DNA of 64,000 nucleotides from Bacillota bacterium (GTDB lineage: Bacteria; Bacillota; Clostridia; Peptostreptococcales; Acidaminobacteraceae). Below, in pieces: positions 44,986 through 54,341 of the stretch (its first letter is position 1; the number at the start of each line of letters is the position of its first letter). Position numbers and translations under genes: made by a program. The notes beneath the pieces are model-generated. The model was not told the DNA's origin. It searched no databases and saw only the letters and a program-made list of their open reading frames with translations. Where the stretch lies: NCBI GenBank assembly GCA_025210655.1, contig JAOARG010000017.1, forward strand, positions 62,001-126,000. Direction: 5' to 3'.

Positions 44986-45777
44986 TCAGTGCGCTTCTCT
45001 AACCAACTCTTCAACAACATTTTCTACCCTTTCAGATAGACTTTGTTGTTTATGACTAATAGATTCAAGTATTTCTACCTCTTCACTTATTTTGCTATTC
45101 TCTTCTGATATTGATTCAAGAAGTACTGAAAGCTCCTTTGCAAAATTACTTGTAATGTCAGATAGCTTTTGTACCTCTGATGCAACTACTGTAAAACCTC
45201 GTCCGGCTTCACCTGCTCTTGCGGCTTCAATGTTCGCATTTAATCCAAGTATCTTAATCTGTTGAGTAATTCTATTTACTGACTTTATTACATCGTCACT
45301 TCTTAAGACATACTCCCTAGACTTTTCCATGGAATCATTTAATATCCCTGATACATCTCCAATTGACTGGGATGATTCATGTATATTTGCAACTTCCTTT
45401 TCTAAAATATCAGTGGTATATGATATAGTCGAAATCTTCTTATTCAACATTTCAGATACTTCAGTCTGCTTATCAACTATATCCATCATTACTGATGCAA
45501 AGTCCGAATCAATAATATTTTTTGAACTACCGTAGTTCTCAATCAAAAGATCATTTACATACTTGCTTCCAGTCGCTTCAACAATTACATCAACTGAATA
45601 TTTATGTATAAAGTCTAAGGAATCACTTACATTGACACCCTTGCTCCTTGCATTCTTTATTCCTTCACATTCTAAATCCTTGTCAATTACTAGTGCTACC
45701 CTTACACCGCTAGCTTGACTAAATAATTCTAATAATTTATTGCCACCATTTCCCGCTCCAACTATTGCTATATTCAT
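44986..45777 (-). CDS. soluble methyl-accepting chemotaxis-type signalling protein with N-terminal Rossmann domain
   Basis: 263 residues. Residues 1 to about 110 form a nucleotide-binding Rossmann domain starting NIAIVGAGNGGNKLLELF, similar to the NAD domain of homoserine or aspartate dehydrogenases (VDVIVEATGS). Residues about 120-263 are a helical signalling domain with the chemoreceptor tip NANIEAARAGEAGRGFTVVA and SEVQKLSD. No transmembrane segment is seen, so it is cytoplasmic and may sense a dinucleotide. It has its own terminator and lies downstream of xdhC. Whether it feeds chemotaxis or another kinase is not known. Confidence 0.8.
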   Translation of the reverse strand: MNIAIVGAGNGGNKLLELFSQASGVRVALVIDKDLECEGIKNARSKGVNVSDSLDFIHKYSVDVIVEATGSKYVNDLLIENYGSSKNIIDSDFASVMMDIVDKQTEVSEMLNKKISTISYTTDILEKEVANIHESSQSIGDVSGILNDSMEKSREYVLRSDDVIKSVNRITQQIKILGLNANIEAARAGEAGRGFTVVASEVQKLSDITSNFAKELSVLLESISEENSKISEEVEILESISHKQQSLSERVENVVEELVREAH

Positions 45778-45862
45778 TTCTTCACCTCGTATAACAAACC
45801 TATATAAATAACATACTTATGTATTAAAACATAAATTTGAAATAATGGCAATATTAACAATG

Positions 45863-45889
45863 AAAAAACTGCTCAAATGAGCAGTTTTT
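45863..45889 (-). terminator. intrinsic terminator after xdhC
   Basis: On the minus strand AAAAACTGCTCA/TGAGCAGTTTTTT, 12 bases after the xdhC stop. Confidence 0.88.
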
Positions 45890-45901
45890 ATTTATGAACA
45901 A

Positions 45902-46714
45902 TTATATAATCTCACTAACATCCTTTTTCATATGCTTTAATTTACCCTCGTTTTTAATAACATGTATCTCTGCCATAATTGAAAATGCCACATCCTCCGG
46001 TGTACTTCCACCAAGACCTATACCAACTGGGGAATTTACCTTTGAAAGCTTTTCTTCTGATACACCTCTTTTTAACAAACTCTTAAATATAGTAGAAACC
46101 TTTTTCTTGCTTCCAAGCATTCCTATATATTTAGGATCATTTTTAAGGACTTCAAATAGAATATTCTCATCTGATAAATGTGAAGAACTTGAAACCATTA
46201 CATAAGTATTTTTATCAAGGCTAATTTTCTTCAAATTATCTATTATATCTCCCCTATAAAGTGCTACTGCTTTTGGATATCTTTCCTCTGTTAAGAATCC
46301 ATCCCTGTCATCAAGCATCATTACATCATATCCTAATTTTTCTGCAAAGCAGTATAAATTGTATCCAACATGCCCTGCTCCTGCTATAACAATCTTTTCT
46401 TCAGGTTTATAAACTTTTAAAAACACCTTCACTTTTCCACCACAGAATTCTCCTGCAGACTCCGATGAAACATTTACACCGTACTCAAGTGTTTTGCTTT
46501 CATTTTTTATCATTGATTTCTTAGCCTCTTCTATGGCCTCAAACTCAATTTTTCCCCCACCTATTGTTCCTAGAATTTCACCATTTTCTTTAACTACCAT
46601 GGCTGTACCTTCTCCCCTTGGAGCGGCACCTTCCTTTTCTACAATAACTAAATGGGCTACCTTTCTTCCTGCTTCAACTTCGCTTTTTATACATTCTATC
46701 AATAGTAAATCCAT
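45902..46714 (-). CDS. xdhC: XdhC/CoxI family molybdenum-enzyme maturation factor
   Basis: 270 residues. The N-terminal XdhC/CoxI segment reads GRKVAHLVIVEKEGAAPRGEG and GTIGGGKIEFEA; the C-terminal Rossmann domain has IVIAGAGHVG and NSPVGIGLGGSTPEDVAFSI. XdhC proteins sulfurate and insert molybdenum cofactor into xanthine-dehydrogenase-type hydroxylases; in selenium-using clostridia they also occur with selenium-dependent hydroxylases. No hydroxylase gene is in this window. Downstream of the ABC importer genes in one operon. Confidence 0.88.
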   Translation of the reverse strand: MDLLLIECIKSEVEAGRKVAHLVIVEKEGAAPRGEGTAMVVKENGEILGTIGGGKIEFEAIEEAKKSMIKNESKTLEYGVNVSSESAGEFCGGKVKVFLKVYKPEEKIVIAGAGHVGYNLYCFAEKLGYDVMMLDDRDGFLTEERYPKAVALYRGDIIDNLKKISLDKNTYVMVSSSSHLSDENILFEVLKNDPKYIGMLGSKKKVSTIFKSLLKRGVSEEKLSKVNSPVGIGLGGSTPEDVAFSIMAEIHVIKNEGKLKHMKKDVSEII

Positions 46715-46727
46715 TATTATTACTCCT

Positions 46728-47489
46728 TTAACATATAATTAGATTTTGCCCATTATGTTTAATCAACTGAAAGTCCATATCATAAACTTTCTTCAGCATA
46801 CTTTCATTCATAACCTCTTCAACTGTACCTGCTCCAAGAACCCTGCTTTCAGAAAGCATAATAGCAAAATCTGAAAATTTATATGCAAGATTAGGATTAT
46901 GAACAGAAAGAATTATTCCTTTTCCCTTCTCATTTGCCAGTCTATTCAGAATTTCAAATACATCATGTTGATTTTTTATATCCAAATTTGCAACCGGTTC
47001 ATCAAGTACAATATAATCTGTATCTTGGCAAATTGCCCTACTAAGTAATACTAATTGCTTTTCGCCTCCACTTAGATTGCCAAATTGTTTATCCCTTAAA
47101 TGATATGCACCAGACTCCTTAAGTGCGCTCTCAGATAGATGATAATCCTTTTGTGTAGGTTTGTCAAACAATCCGACATATGGATTTCTCCCTGAAAGCA
47201 CATAATCAATAACCTTCATATCCACTTTACTATCAGCACTTTGTGGAACATAGGCTATTTTTTTTGATATCCCCGCCCTCTTCATAGTCTTAAGATTTCT
47301 TTCATCTATATGTATTTCTCCACTGGAAAAATCCTTTATACCTAATATAAGTTTCATAAGTGTAGTTTTCCCTACACCGTTCTTACCTAAAAGACTATAG
47401 ACATAGCCTTTATTTATACTTAAGTTTACATTCTTAAGTATATAATCATTATCATATCCAAATGAAAGGTTTGAAATTTCTATTCCCAT
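46728..47489 (-). CDS. ABC transporter ATP-binding protein (FecE/BtuD-like)
   Basis: 253 residues with Walker A GKNGVGKTTLMK, signature NLSGGEKQLVLLSRA, Walker B DYIVLDEP and the switch histidine in SVHNPNLA. Works with the FecCD-type permease encoded 8 bases upstream and the binding protein before it. Position next to xdhC suggests molybdate or tungstate uptake of the MolABC type rather than iron or cobalamin (inference). Confidence 0.9.
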   Translation of the reverse strand: MGIEISNLSFGYDNDYILKNVNLSINKGYVYSLLGKNGVGKTTLMKLILGIKDFSSGEIHIDERNLKTMKRAGISKKIAYVPQSADSKVDMKVIDYVLSGRNPYVGLFDKPTQKDYHLSESALKESGAYHLRDKQFGNLSGGEKQLVLLSRAICQDTDYIVLDEPVANLDIKNQHDVFEILNRLANEKGKGIILSVHNPNLAYKFSDFAIMLSESRVLGAGTVEEVMNESMLKKVYDMDFQLIKHNGQNLIIC

Positions 47490-47497
47490 ACTATTAG

Positions 47498-48535
47498 CTA
47501 TACCACCTTTCTAAATATAATAAAATAACCAAGAATAGGGGCACCAATAAGTGCAGTCAGTATTCCAACAGGTATTTCACTAGTTGTCATAGTTCTTGAA
47601 ATATTATCTAAAAACAACAAAATTAAAGCTCCACATATAGGGGTCATTATAAATATATCCTTAGTCTTTTCAAATCTACTTTTAACTATATGGGGAACAA
47701 TAAGTGCAATCCATCCAATTGTTCCTGATATACAAACACATAGTGATACAATAAGAGAAATAGATATTAGAAGTATCTTTCTCATTTTCTCAACATTAAT
47801 TCCTAAAGTAAGGGCTTCCTCATCATCAAGGGAAAGGATGTCTATTTTATAAGACAATCTTTCTATAAGTAGAATACTTATAAGAGCAATAATTCCAATC
47901 AAAAGGGCATTAAACCAATTTGCCTTGTACAAGCCTCCCATTGTCCAAAATACTATAGACGGCAGCTTCTCAAAGGGATCTGCCATATACTTCATTATAG
48001 ATAGCATTGCTGTGAAGAATGATGACACTATCATACCCGAGAGAACCAAATAAAGTATGTTATCACTAGAAGACATATCCCTTATTTTAAATACTGCAAG
48101 TATTGCAATAGCGCCAAAAATAAAAGCAAATAATTGAACCTGACCTACAATCACTTTGGGTATTAGTATTCCAAGTGCTGCCCCAAAACTAGCCCCAGAT
48201 GTTATTCCTAATATATCAGGAGAGGCAATGGGATTTCTAAAAACTTTCTGAAATATTAGTCCAGAAATACTTAGTATACTCCCCACAGAAATCGAAAGTA
48301 TTATTCTAGGAAGTCTTATATTGTAAATAACATATGAAGATGAACTAAGAAAATCATTGCCTAATATCAAATTTTTAAAATCATATATTATTGTTGCAAT
48401 AGATGTTTCCTTAGTTCCATATCGCCCTAAAAACATTGATATTAAAACAGCAAAGAAAAGCAAAATAAATAATTTTGCTTTTCTATAGTCCTTAACTTTT
48501 TTATTCTTATTCCTGAGTATTCCCTCTGACATCAA
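47498..48535 (-). CDS. FecCD-family ABC transporter permease
   Basis: 345 residues with about 10 hydrophobic helices and the family landmarks LPRIILSISVGSILSISG, FRNPIASPDILGITSGASFGA, GTIGWIALIVPHIVK and EIPVGILTALIGAPI. Overlaps the 3' end of the binding-protein gene by 29 bases. Forms the membrane channel for the importer. Confidence 0.92.
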   Translation of the reverse strand: MMSEGILRNKNKKVKDYRKAKLFILLFFAVLISMFLGRYGTKETSIATIIYDFKNLILGNDFLSSSSYVIYNIRLPRIILSISVGSILSISGLIFQKVFRNPIASPDILGITSGASFGAALGILIPKVIVGQVQLFAFIFGAIAILAVFKIRDMSSSDNILYLVLSGMIVSSFFTAMLSIMKYMADPFEKLPSIVFWTMGGLYKANWFNALLIGIIALISILLIERLSYKIDILSLDDEEALTLGINVEKMRKILLISISLIVSLCVCISGTIGWIALIVPHIVKSRFEKTKDIFIMTPICGALILLFLDNISRTMTTSEIPVGILTALIGAPILGYFIIFRKVV

Positions 48536-49523
48536 GAACGCCTCCTAACTCATCATAGGAAACACCATAAAACTTCTCGTGGAAGTAATTTGCTTCCTTT
48601 TCTAAATCTATTGATTCAAAAGCTTCTGGATATAAAGCTTTACTCATCCACATAATTCCTAAAATACTTTTTGGCTCTGGCATATCCCACGGCCCTATAT
48701 TTGAAGGCATTTGATAAACTTGTTTTTCTTTAATAGCATTCAGATTAGATAATTTATCATTAGCATAGATTTCTTCTGGTTTTCCATCTGGACAATATTT
48801 TACAGAAGCAATTACATCTGGATTCCAGTTCATAAGTTGCTCCACTGAAATTTCATTCCATCCACCTTTTAGCTCACTTGCAACATCAAGACCACCAGCA
48901 GCCTCCATCATATGATGTTGGAAGAATGTACCTGAAGATGTTGAAAGGACTCCCCTAGCACCTGCAAGATAAATAGTTTTTCTACTTCCGTCTTCAGGAA
49001 TATTTTTCTTTATCATTTCTATCTTTTCATCATAGTAAGACACTAATTCATTAGCTTTTTCATCTTCCCCCATAGCCTTACCTACTTCTAAAATATCCTT
49101 TTCAAGATCCTTAATACTTTCTGGAGATATACTGACAACTTTGATTCCCTGTTCCTCAAGTCTTTTAACAGTCATATCATCATCCTTAACAGGATACATA
49201 ACTACTAAATCTGGATCTAAGGAAATAATAGTTTCAATGTTTACCCCTTGTTTTTTACTTCCTACTTGAGCAAGACCATCGATATTATCAACTAATTGAT
49301 TTAATGTTTTATCCTTAAGACCTCCATCTTGAACACCAACAAGATGATCAGCACCGCCTAAGGCTAATACTATGCCTGTTGCAGGCTTATATGTAGTAAC
49401 AATTCTATTCACTTCTATTTGTTCTTCATTTACATTTTGATCTACAGCTACTTCTTTACCACATCCTCCAAGGATACCCATTGCAAGCATAGCAACTATT
49501 AATACACTAAGAATTTTTTTCAT
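48507..49523 (-). CDS. substrate-binding lipoprotein of a FecCD-type importer (probable molybdate/tungstate)
   Basis: 338 residues. Signal peptide with lipobox LGGC (Cys about 21), then a TroA-like periplasmic-binding fold (RIVTTYKPATGIVLALGGADHLVGVQ, SLDPDLVVMYP). The segment PSNIGPWDMPEPKSILGIMW near 275-295 resembles binding proteins of the MolB/tungstate-like branch of this family. Substrate is inferred from that and from neighbours; iron chelates or cobamides remain possible. Its start overlaps the NTPase stop by 4 bases. Confidence 0.85.
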   Translation of the reverse strand: MKKILSVLIVAMLAMGILGGCGKEVAVDQNVNEEQIEVNRIVTTYKPATGIVLALGGADHLVGVQDGGLKDKTLNQLVDNIDGLAQVGSKKQGVNIETIISLDPDLVVMYPVKDDDMTVKRLEEQGIKVVSISPESIKDLEKDILEVGKAMGEDEKANELVSYYDEKIEMIKKNIPEDGSRKTIYLAGARGVLSTSSGTFFQHHMMEAAGGLDVASELKGGWNEISVEQLMNWNPDVIASVKYCPDGKPEEIYANDKLSNLNAIKEKQVYQMPSNIGPWDMPEPKSILGIMWMSKALYPEAFESIDLEKEANYFHEKFYGVSYDELGGVLDVRGNTQE

Positions 49524-50053
49524 TTAACTTCCTCCATTTTTTCTGCAAATAATTTGTACATTTCTTCTCTGTTTTCTAGGGTAATTTCAATGATTTCGAC
49601 ATCACTTCTTTCCCTAATTTTATTTAAAAAAGGATTGTCCCTTTTTTTAATCACTCCTATAACAACTTTATCGCTATCAAAAACTTGATTGACTTTTTCT
49701 TGAAAAAAGTATGAATCTTTTTCAAAAAAACCTAGCTCATCCATCAATATGTATTTAGAATCTGACATCAATGCATCATCTAGAATCTCAACACCAAAAG
49801 TATCGAAGCTCTCCCTTATACCAACACATTTTTTTTTGCCATCCAGTTCAGTGTTTTTTCCAACAAATATATTCTTATCTGATTGATTACCACCTAAGAG
49901 ATTACTTATAATATAACCTTCAAGTCTTTCACCATCATATTTAGGAAGTGTTTTAAAGCCAGATGTACTATAATCGCCAGTCTTTAAAAACTTATTTAAT
50001 ATATAAGATTTTCCTACATTTATATCTCCTGTAAGTAAAATATTCACTTTCAC
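49520..50053 (-). CDS. THEP1-like nucleoside-triphosphatase (NTPase_1 family)
   Basis: 177 residues with P-loop GDINVGKSYIL at 9-19 and YILMDELGFFE as Walker B, the pattern of small NTPases of the THEP1 group. Such NTPases are frequent neighbours of molybdenum-enzyme and XdhC-type genes in clostridia, but their role is unclear. Start is a GTG at 50053 with AGGGGGT upstream. First gene of the importer-xdhC operon. Confidence 0.75.
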   Translation of the reverse strand: MKVNILLTGDINVGKSYILNKFLKTGDYSTSGFKTLPKYDGERLEGYIISNLLGGNQSDKNIFVGKNTELDGKKKCVGIRESFDTFGVEILDDALMSDSKYILMDELGFFEKDSYFFQEKVNQVFDSDKVVIGVIKKRDNPFLNKIRERSDVEIIEITLENREEMYKLFAEKMEEVK

Positions 50054-50206
50054 ATCAACCCCCTAAGAAAGCGTTATCCATATCAAAAGATAACCCTCCT
50101 ATAGATTACACCTTTTCTCCCATTATTTCAATATCTATTGGTACAAAATTTACAATAAAAAATTGTTAAATGTTACCACACTACAATTAATAATTTATTT
50201 TTATGG

Positions 50207-50235
50207 TTGACAATAGGATATTTCCTCTGTATAAT
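50207..50235 (+). promoter_or_regulatory. consensus promoter for the SAM riboswitch-metF operon
   Basis: -35 TTGACA (50207-50212), 17-base spacer, -10 TATAAT (50230-50235): a perfect sigma-A consensus promoter. The remaining part of the 50054-50206 gap is AT-rich with no other feature seen. Confidence 0.9.
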
Positions 50236-50278
50236 TATCACAATATTTAAAAATTAAAACCGAATTATAAAATAAATC

Positions 50279-50378
50279 TGCTTATCAAGAGCGACGGAGG
50301 GAATTGGCCCTATGAAGTCCGGCAACCTACCTTAAAGGTGTGGTGCTAAATCCAACGGTGTAAACCGAAAGATAAGCG
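50279..50378 (+). promoter_or_regulatory. SAM-I (S-box) riboswitch
   Basis: Recognised from the S-box core in order: CTTATC closing arm, AAGAGCGACGGAGGGA, GGCCCTATGAAGTCCGGCAA, CC-GGTGTGGTGCTAA-TCC, then GATAAG closing P1 (50371-50376). Binding of S-adenosylmethionine is known to favour termination in this class; a matching terminator follows at 50386-50443. Confidence 0.95.
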
Positions 50379-50385
50379 AAGTAAT

Positions 50386-50443
50386 AAAAGCTTCGTTTAT
50401 CCTAAACTACTCTTTTGAAGTAATGTGGATTCGAAGCTTTTTT
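50386..50443 (+). terminator. riboswitch-controlled terminator before metF
   Basis: AAAAGCTTCG (50386-50395) pairs with CGAAGCTTTT (50432-50441) and is followed by a T run; the inner part TTTATCC/GGAT extends the stem. It lies 28 bases before the metF start. Confidence 0.85.
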
Positions 50444-50471
50444 ATTTTATATTTTATAAGGAGGAGTCTAC

Positions 50472-51353
50472 ATGTTAATAAAAGACATCATAAAAGAAAA
50501 AGGACCTACTATATCATTTGAAATATTCCCGCCAAAGAATGATTATCCACTTGAAAAGTTATACAATACAATTGAGGAATTGAAAGACCTAAATCCAGAC
50601 TTTATTAGTGTTACATATGGAGCCGGTGGAAGCACTAAGGATAGAACGGTTGAAATCGCATCCAAAATCAAAAATGACATTGGCATCGAAACTATGGCTC
50701 ACCTTACATGCCTAAATTCATCTGAAAACCAACTTGATAATGTTCTTAAGACTCTTAAGGAAAATAATATAGAGAATATTCTAGCATTAAGGGGTGACTA
50801 TCCCTCAAGTGGTGAAGTAATCAATGGGGATTTTTCATATGCTAAGGATCTTGTTAACTATATAAATTCAAAAGATAGCTCCTACTCCTTAGGTGGAGCA
50901 TGTTATCCTGAGGGACATATCGAAAATGAAAATATGGTTGATGATTTACGAAAACTTAAAGAAAAATGTGATTCTGGTTTAGACTTTTTAATTACTCAAT
51001 TATTTTTTGATAATGAGCTGTTTTATCAATTTTTAGAGAAATTAGAGTTACTCAATATAAAAATTCCTGTGATTCCAGGAATACTTCCTGTACTATCCAT
51101 AAAACAAGTAAAAACTATTCAAAAGCTTTCTGGTTGCAATTTACCTCCTAAGTTTTTAAGAATACTGGATAAATATGAAGATAATCCTATTGCACTTAAA
51201 GAGGCTGGTATAGCATATGCCACAGAGCAAATTATTGACCTTATAAGTTATGGAGTAGATGGAATACATCTATATACAATGAATAAATCTAAAGAAACTA
51301 GGGAAATCTTCTCTAGAATTTCAAATATCAGAGACAGTTTTTCAAAGGTGTGA
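50472..51353 (+). CDS. metF: 5,10-methylenetetrahydrofolate reductase MetF
   Basis: Supplies 5-methyltetrahydrofolate to methionine synthase. 293 residues with ISFEIFPPKND, SVTYGAGGSTKDRT, AHLTCLN, NILALRGDYP and the QLFFDNELFYQF segment of the FAD-binding barrel. AAGGAGGAG precedes the ATG. First gene of a SAM-riboswitch controlled operon with the activation-domain gene and metH. Confidence 0.95.
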   Translation: MLIKDIIKEKGPTISFEIFPPKNDYPLEKLYNTIEELKDLNPDFISVTYGAGGSTKDRTVEIASKIKNDIGIETMAHLTCLNSSENQLDNVLKTLKENNIENILALRGDYPSSGEVINGDFSYAKDLVNYINSKDSSYSLGGACYPEGHIENENMVDDLRKLKEKCDSGLDFLITQLFFDNELFYQFLEKLELLNIKIPVIPGILPVLSIKQVKTIQKLSGCNLPPKFLRILDKYEDNPIALKEAGIAYATEQIIDLISYGVDGIHLYTMNKSKETREIFSRISNIRDSFSKV

Positions 51354-51357
51354 TTAA

Positions 51358-51990
51358 ATGAATTATAATTTAAATGAAATAGTTAGATACATGGGAGGTA
51401 ATGCCAAGTCAATTGATTCAAAATATAAGGATCATATTGAGTCTTGCTGGGAAAAGTTCACCTCTACAGTAATAGCAAAACATGAATATTTGACTGCTAA
51501 TATAAATGTTAAAAACAATACAGTAATACTGAAAGATCTAGATATAATAATAGAAAGCCAGCATCTTTCTAGGCATCTTAAAAACTGCGATAAAATTGTT
51601 ATTTTACTAAGCAGCTTAGGGGTTAGGGCTAGCAATATTATTAGGAAGAGTTCCATAATTTCATCCACAGAGGAACTTATATACAATGCTATCGCCAATT
51701 ATTTTTTAGAGGAATACAACGATATCATACAAACTCAGTTAAATGAAATACATGGATGTACTACAAATAGATTTGGTACAGGATATGGTGATCTCGATTT
51801 ATCATATAATGAAAGCCTCCTTAGATTATTCCCAAATAAAATTGGTGTTTCTATAAATAGTAGTTATATTTTTAATCCTAAAAAAACTACCTTGTCAATC
51901 ATTGGAGTGGGTAAGAAATATATAGATCACAAATCAGGCTGCATAAAATGCAATCTTAAGGATAGCTGCATTTTTAGAAAGGAGAATTAA
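51358..51990 (+). CDS. stand-alone methionine synthase activation (reactivation) domain protein
   Basis: 210 residues. Similar to the C-terminal activation domain of cobalamin-dependent MetH, here encoded separately as in several clostridia and Thermotoga. The SAM-binding type motif appears as RFGTGYGDLDLSYNESLLRLF and the fold closes with a cysteine cluster GCIKCNLKDSC. It lies between metF and a metH that lacks this domain, which supports the role of keeping cobalamin reduced and methylated. Confidence 0.85.
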   Translation: MNYNLNEIVRYMGGNAKSIDSKYKDHIESCWEKFTSTVIAKHEYLTANINVKNNTVILKDLDIIIESQHLSRHLKNCDKIVILLSSLGVRASNIIRKSSIISSTEELIYNAIANYFLEEYNDIIQTQLNEIHGCTTNRFGTGYGDLDLSYNESLLRLFPNKIGVSINSSYIFNPKKTTLSIIGVGKKYIDHKSGCIKCNLKDSCIFRKEN

Positions 51991-51991
51991 T

Positions 51992-54340
51992 TTGAAATAT
52001 AGAAGTTTAATTTTTGACGGGGCAATGGGTACTTCCTTACAAGCAATGGGACTAGTGGCAGGAGAAATACCTGAAGAATGGAATATCGCTAAAGCAGAAA
52101 AAATAATTAATATACATGAGCAGTACATAGATGCTGGAGCTACAATTATAACTACAAATACTTTTGGAGCAAACTCTTACAAATTGGAGAACTCAAAATA
52201 TTCTCTTAAAAATATTATAGATGCTTCAATAAATAATGCTATTAAAGCTAGAAGTGATAAAAACATATTTATTGCACAGGATATTGGCCCCTCAGGAAGA
52301 ATGCTTAAGCCAATTGGAGATATGACTTTTCAAGAAGCCTATGACATTTTCAAAGAACAAATTTTACTTGGTCAGGACAAGGCTGATATACTTCTTTTTG
52401 AAACCTTTTCTTCACTTCAAGAGTTAAGGGCTGGAATTCTTGCTGCAAAGGAAAACTCATCATTACCTATATTCTGTACTATGACATTTGATGAAAATGA
52501 AATTACTCTTACAGGCTCTTCACCAGAAATATTTGCAGCAACCGTTGAATCCCTCGGTGTAGATGGAGTAGGAGTAAATTGTTCAACTGGGCCTAAAAAA
52601 ATGATCTCGGTTATAGAAAGATTAAAAGCATCTACAAATCTACCTATTATATGTCAACCTAATGCCGGAATACCAATAATTAAAGATGGTATTACTAAAT
52701 TTGACATGAGCCCGGATTCCTACTTAAATGCAATGAAAAAAATAGTCGATGCTGGAGCAGATATAATTGGTGGTTGTTGCGGAACTACTCCCTTATTTAT
52801 TAAATCAATCTCAGATAATATAAGCTTTGGAAATAGAATAGACACTATAGCATCTTTCCCACTAACTTCTGAAACTAAACTACTTAATACTTCAGATGGT
52901 CCTTTTATAGTTGGCGAAAGAATTAACCCCTCTGGAAATAAAAAGTTAAAGGCTGCTTTAATTTCTGGAGACAAGAACCTAGCCATTAAAGAAGCTTTGA
53001 TTCAGCAGGAAAAGGGTGCACATATCCTTGATATTAATACCTCCCTGAGAGATATTAATGAAGAGGAAGTCATGGTTGATATTATAGAAAAAATGAACGG
53101 TATTGTTGATACACCACTTCAAATCGACAGTGTAAAGTCTAATGTTATTGAATCAGCACTTAGAAACTACTGTGGCATTCCCATAATAAACTCAGTAAAT
53201 GGAAAAGAAAAAAGCATGTCAGCTATTCTTCCCCTTGCTAAAAAGTATGGAGCACATATCATTGCCCTTACAATTGACGACAAGGGTATTCCTAAAATAG
53301 CTGATGAGAGATTCCATATAGCCTCTAAAATTATATCTAGGGCTAAAGATCTTGGAATAGCAGAAGAAAAAATAATAGTAGATTGTCTAACACTTACTGC
53401 ATCTGCGCAACAAGAGGATGTACTTGAAACAGTTAAGGCTATTCAACTGATCAAAGAAAATTTTAATTGTAAAACTGCACTTGGTTTAAGCAATGTATCA
53501 TTTGGTCTACCAAATAGAACACTATTAAACAAGACTTTCCTTTCAATAGCTTTATTTGCTGGACTAGATTATATTATTGCAAACCCCTTAGATAAAAATA
53601 TTACAGATACCCTTGCTGCTTATAATGTAATTAGTAACAAAGACCAAGGGAGTATTATTTATACAAGAAAGTATAATCAAACTGAGAATACTGCCATTGA
53701 TACTCCTGCTATTTCTGAGGAAAACATATATGACCTAATAAAAAAAGGATTAAGTGATGAACTATTAATAAGAATAAATGCTCTATTAAATGAGTTATCA
53801 CCTCTTGAAATCATCAATAATGAGTTAATACCTTCACTACAAAAGATTGGTGATGACTTTGAAAAAAACAAAATTTTCTTACCTCAGCTTATTAGATCAG
53901 CAGAAACTATTACCCATGGATTTGATCTAATCAAATCTAAATTCAAAGTAGATAAAAGCTTATCTTCGAATGGAAACATTGCAATTGCAACAGTCCAAGG
54001 AGACATACATGATATAGGGAAAAATCTAGTTAAAGTAATGTTAGAAAGTTTCAACTTCAATGTAATCGACTTAGGAAAAGATGTCCCTCCAGAACTTGTA
54101 GCTGATTATGTATCAAAAAACAATATAAAACTAGTAGGTCTTAGTTCACTAATGACCACAACAATAGAAAGCATGGAAAAAACAATTAAATTAACTAGAC
54201 TATCAAACCCAGACTGCAAATTCTTCGTAGGCGGTGCAGTAATCACAGAAAAAATAGCCAAAAGTATCGGTGCCGACTATTATTGTAGAGATGCTATGGA
54301 TTCAGTGAGGGTGGCGGAAAAGTTTTTCTGTAACTTGTGA
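51992..54340 (+). CDS. metH: cobalamin-dependent methionine synthase MetH (without activation domain)
   Basis: Transfers a methyl group from methyltetrahydrofolate via cobalamin to homocysteine. 782 residues: homocysteine S-methyltransferase domain (about 1-285, zinc cysteines in GVNCS and GGCCGTTP), pterin-binding domain (about 300-560, GERINPSGNKK), helical cap and B12-binding domain (about 580-782) with the cobalt-ligating DxHxxG motif at D671-IHDIG. The start is a TTG at 51992 with AAGGAG 7 bases upstream. The missing C-terminal activation domain is encoded by the preceding gene. Confidence 0.95.
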   Translation: MKYRSLIFDGAMGTSLQAMGLVAGEIPEEWNIAKAEKIINIHEQYIDAGATIITTNTFGANSYKLENSKYSLKNIIDASINNAIKARSDKNIFIAQDIGPSGRMLKPIGDMTFQEAYDIFKEQILLGQDKADILLFETFSSLQELRAGILAAKENSSLPIFCTMTFDENEITLTGSSPEIFAATVESLGVDGVGVNCSTGPKKMISVIERLKASTNLPIICQPNAGIPIIKDGITKFDMSPDSYLNAMKKIVDAGADIIGGCCGTTPLFIKSISDNISFGNRIDTIASFPLTSETKLLNTSDGPFIVGERINPSGNKKLKAALISGDKNLAIKEALIQQEKGAHILDINTSLRDINEEEVMVDIIEKMNGIVDTPLQIDSVKSNVIESALRNYCGIPIINSVNGKEKSMSAILPLAKKYGAHIIALTIDDKGIPKIADERFHIASKIISRAKDLGIAEEKIIVDCLTLTASAQQEDVLETVKAIQLIKENFNCKTALGLSNVSFGLPNRTLLNKTFLSIALFAGLDYIIANPLDKNITDTLAAYNVISNKDQGSIIYTRKYNQTENTAIDTPAISEENIYDLIKKGLSDELLIRINALLNELSPLEIINNELIPSLQKIGDDFEKNKIFLPQLIRSAETITHGFDLIKSKFKVDKSLSSNGNIAIATVQGDIHDIGKNLVKVMLESFNFNVIDLGKDVPPELVADYVSKNNIKLVGLSSLMTTTIESMEKTIKLTRLSNPDCKFFVGGAVITEKIAKSIGADYYCRDAMDSVRVAEKFFCNL

Positions 54341-54341
54341 C

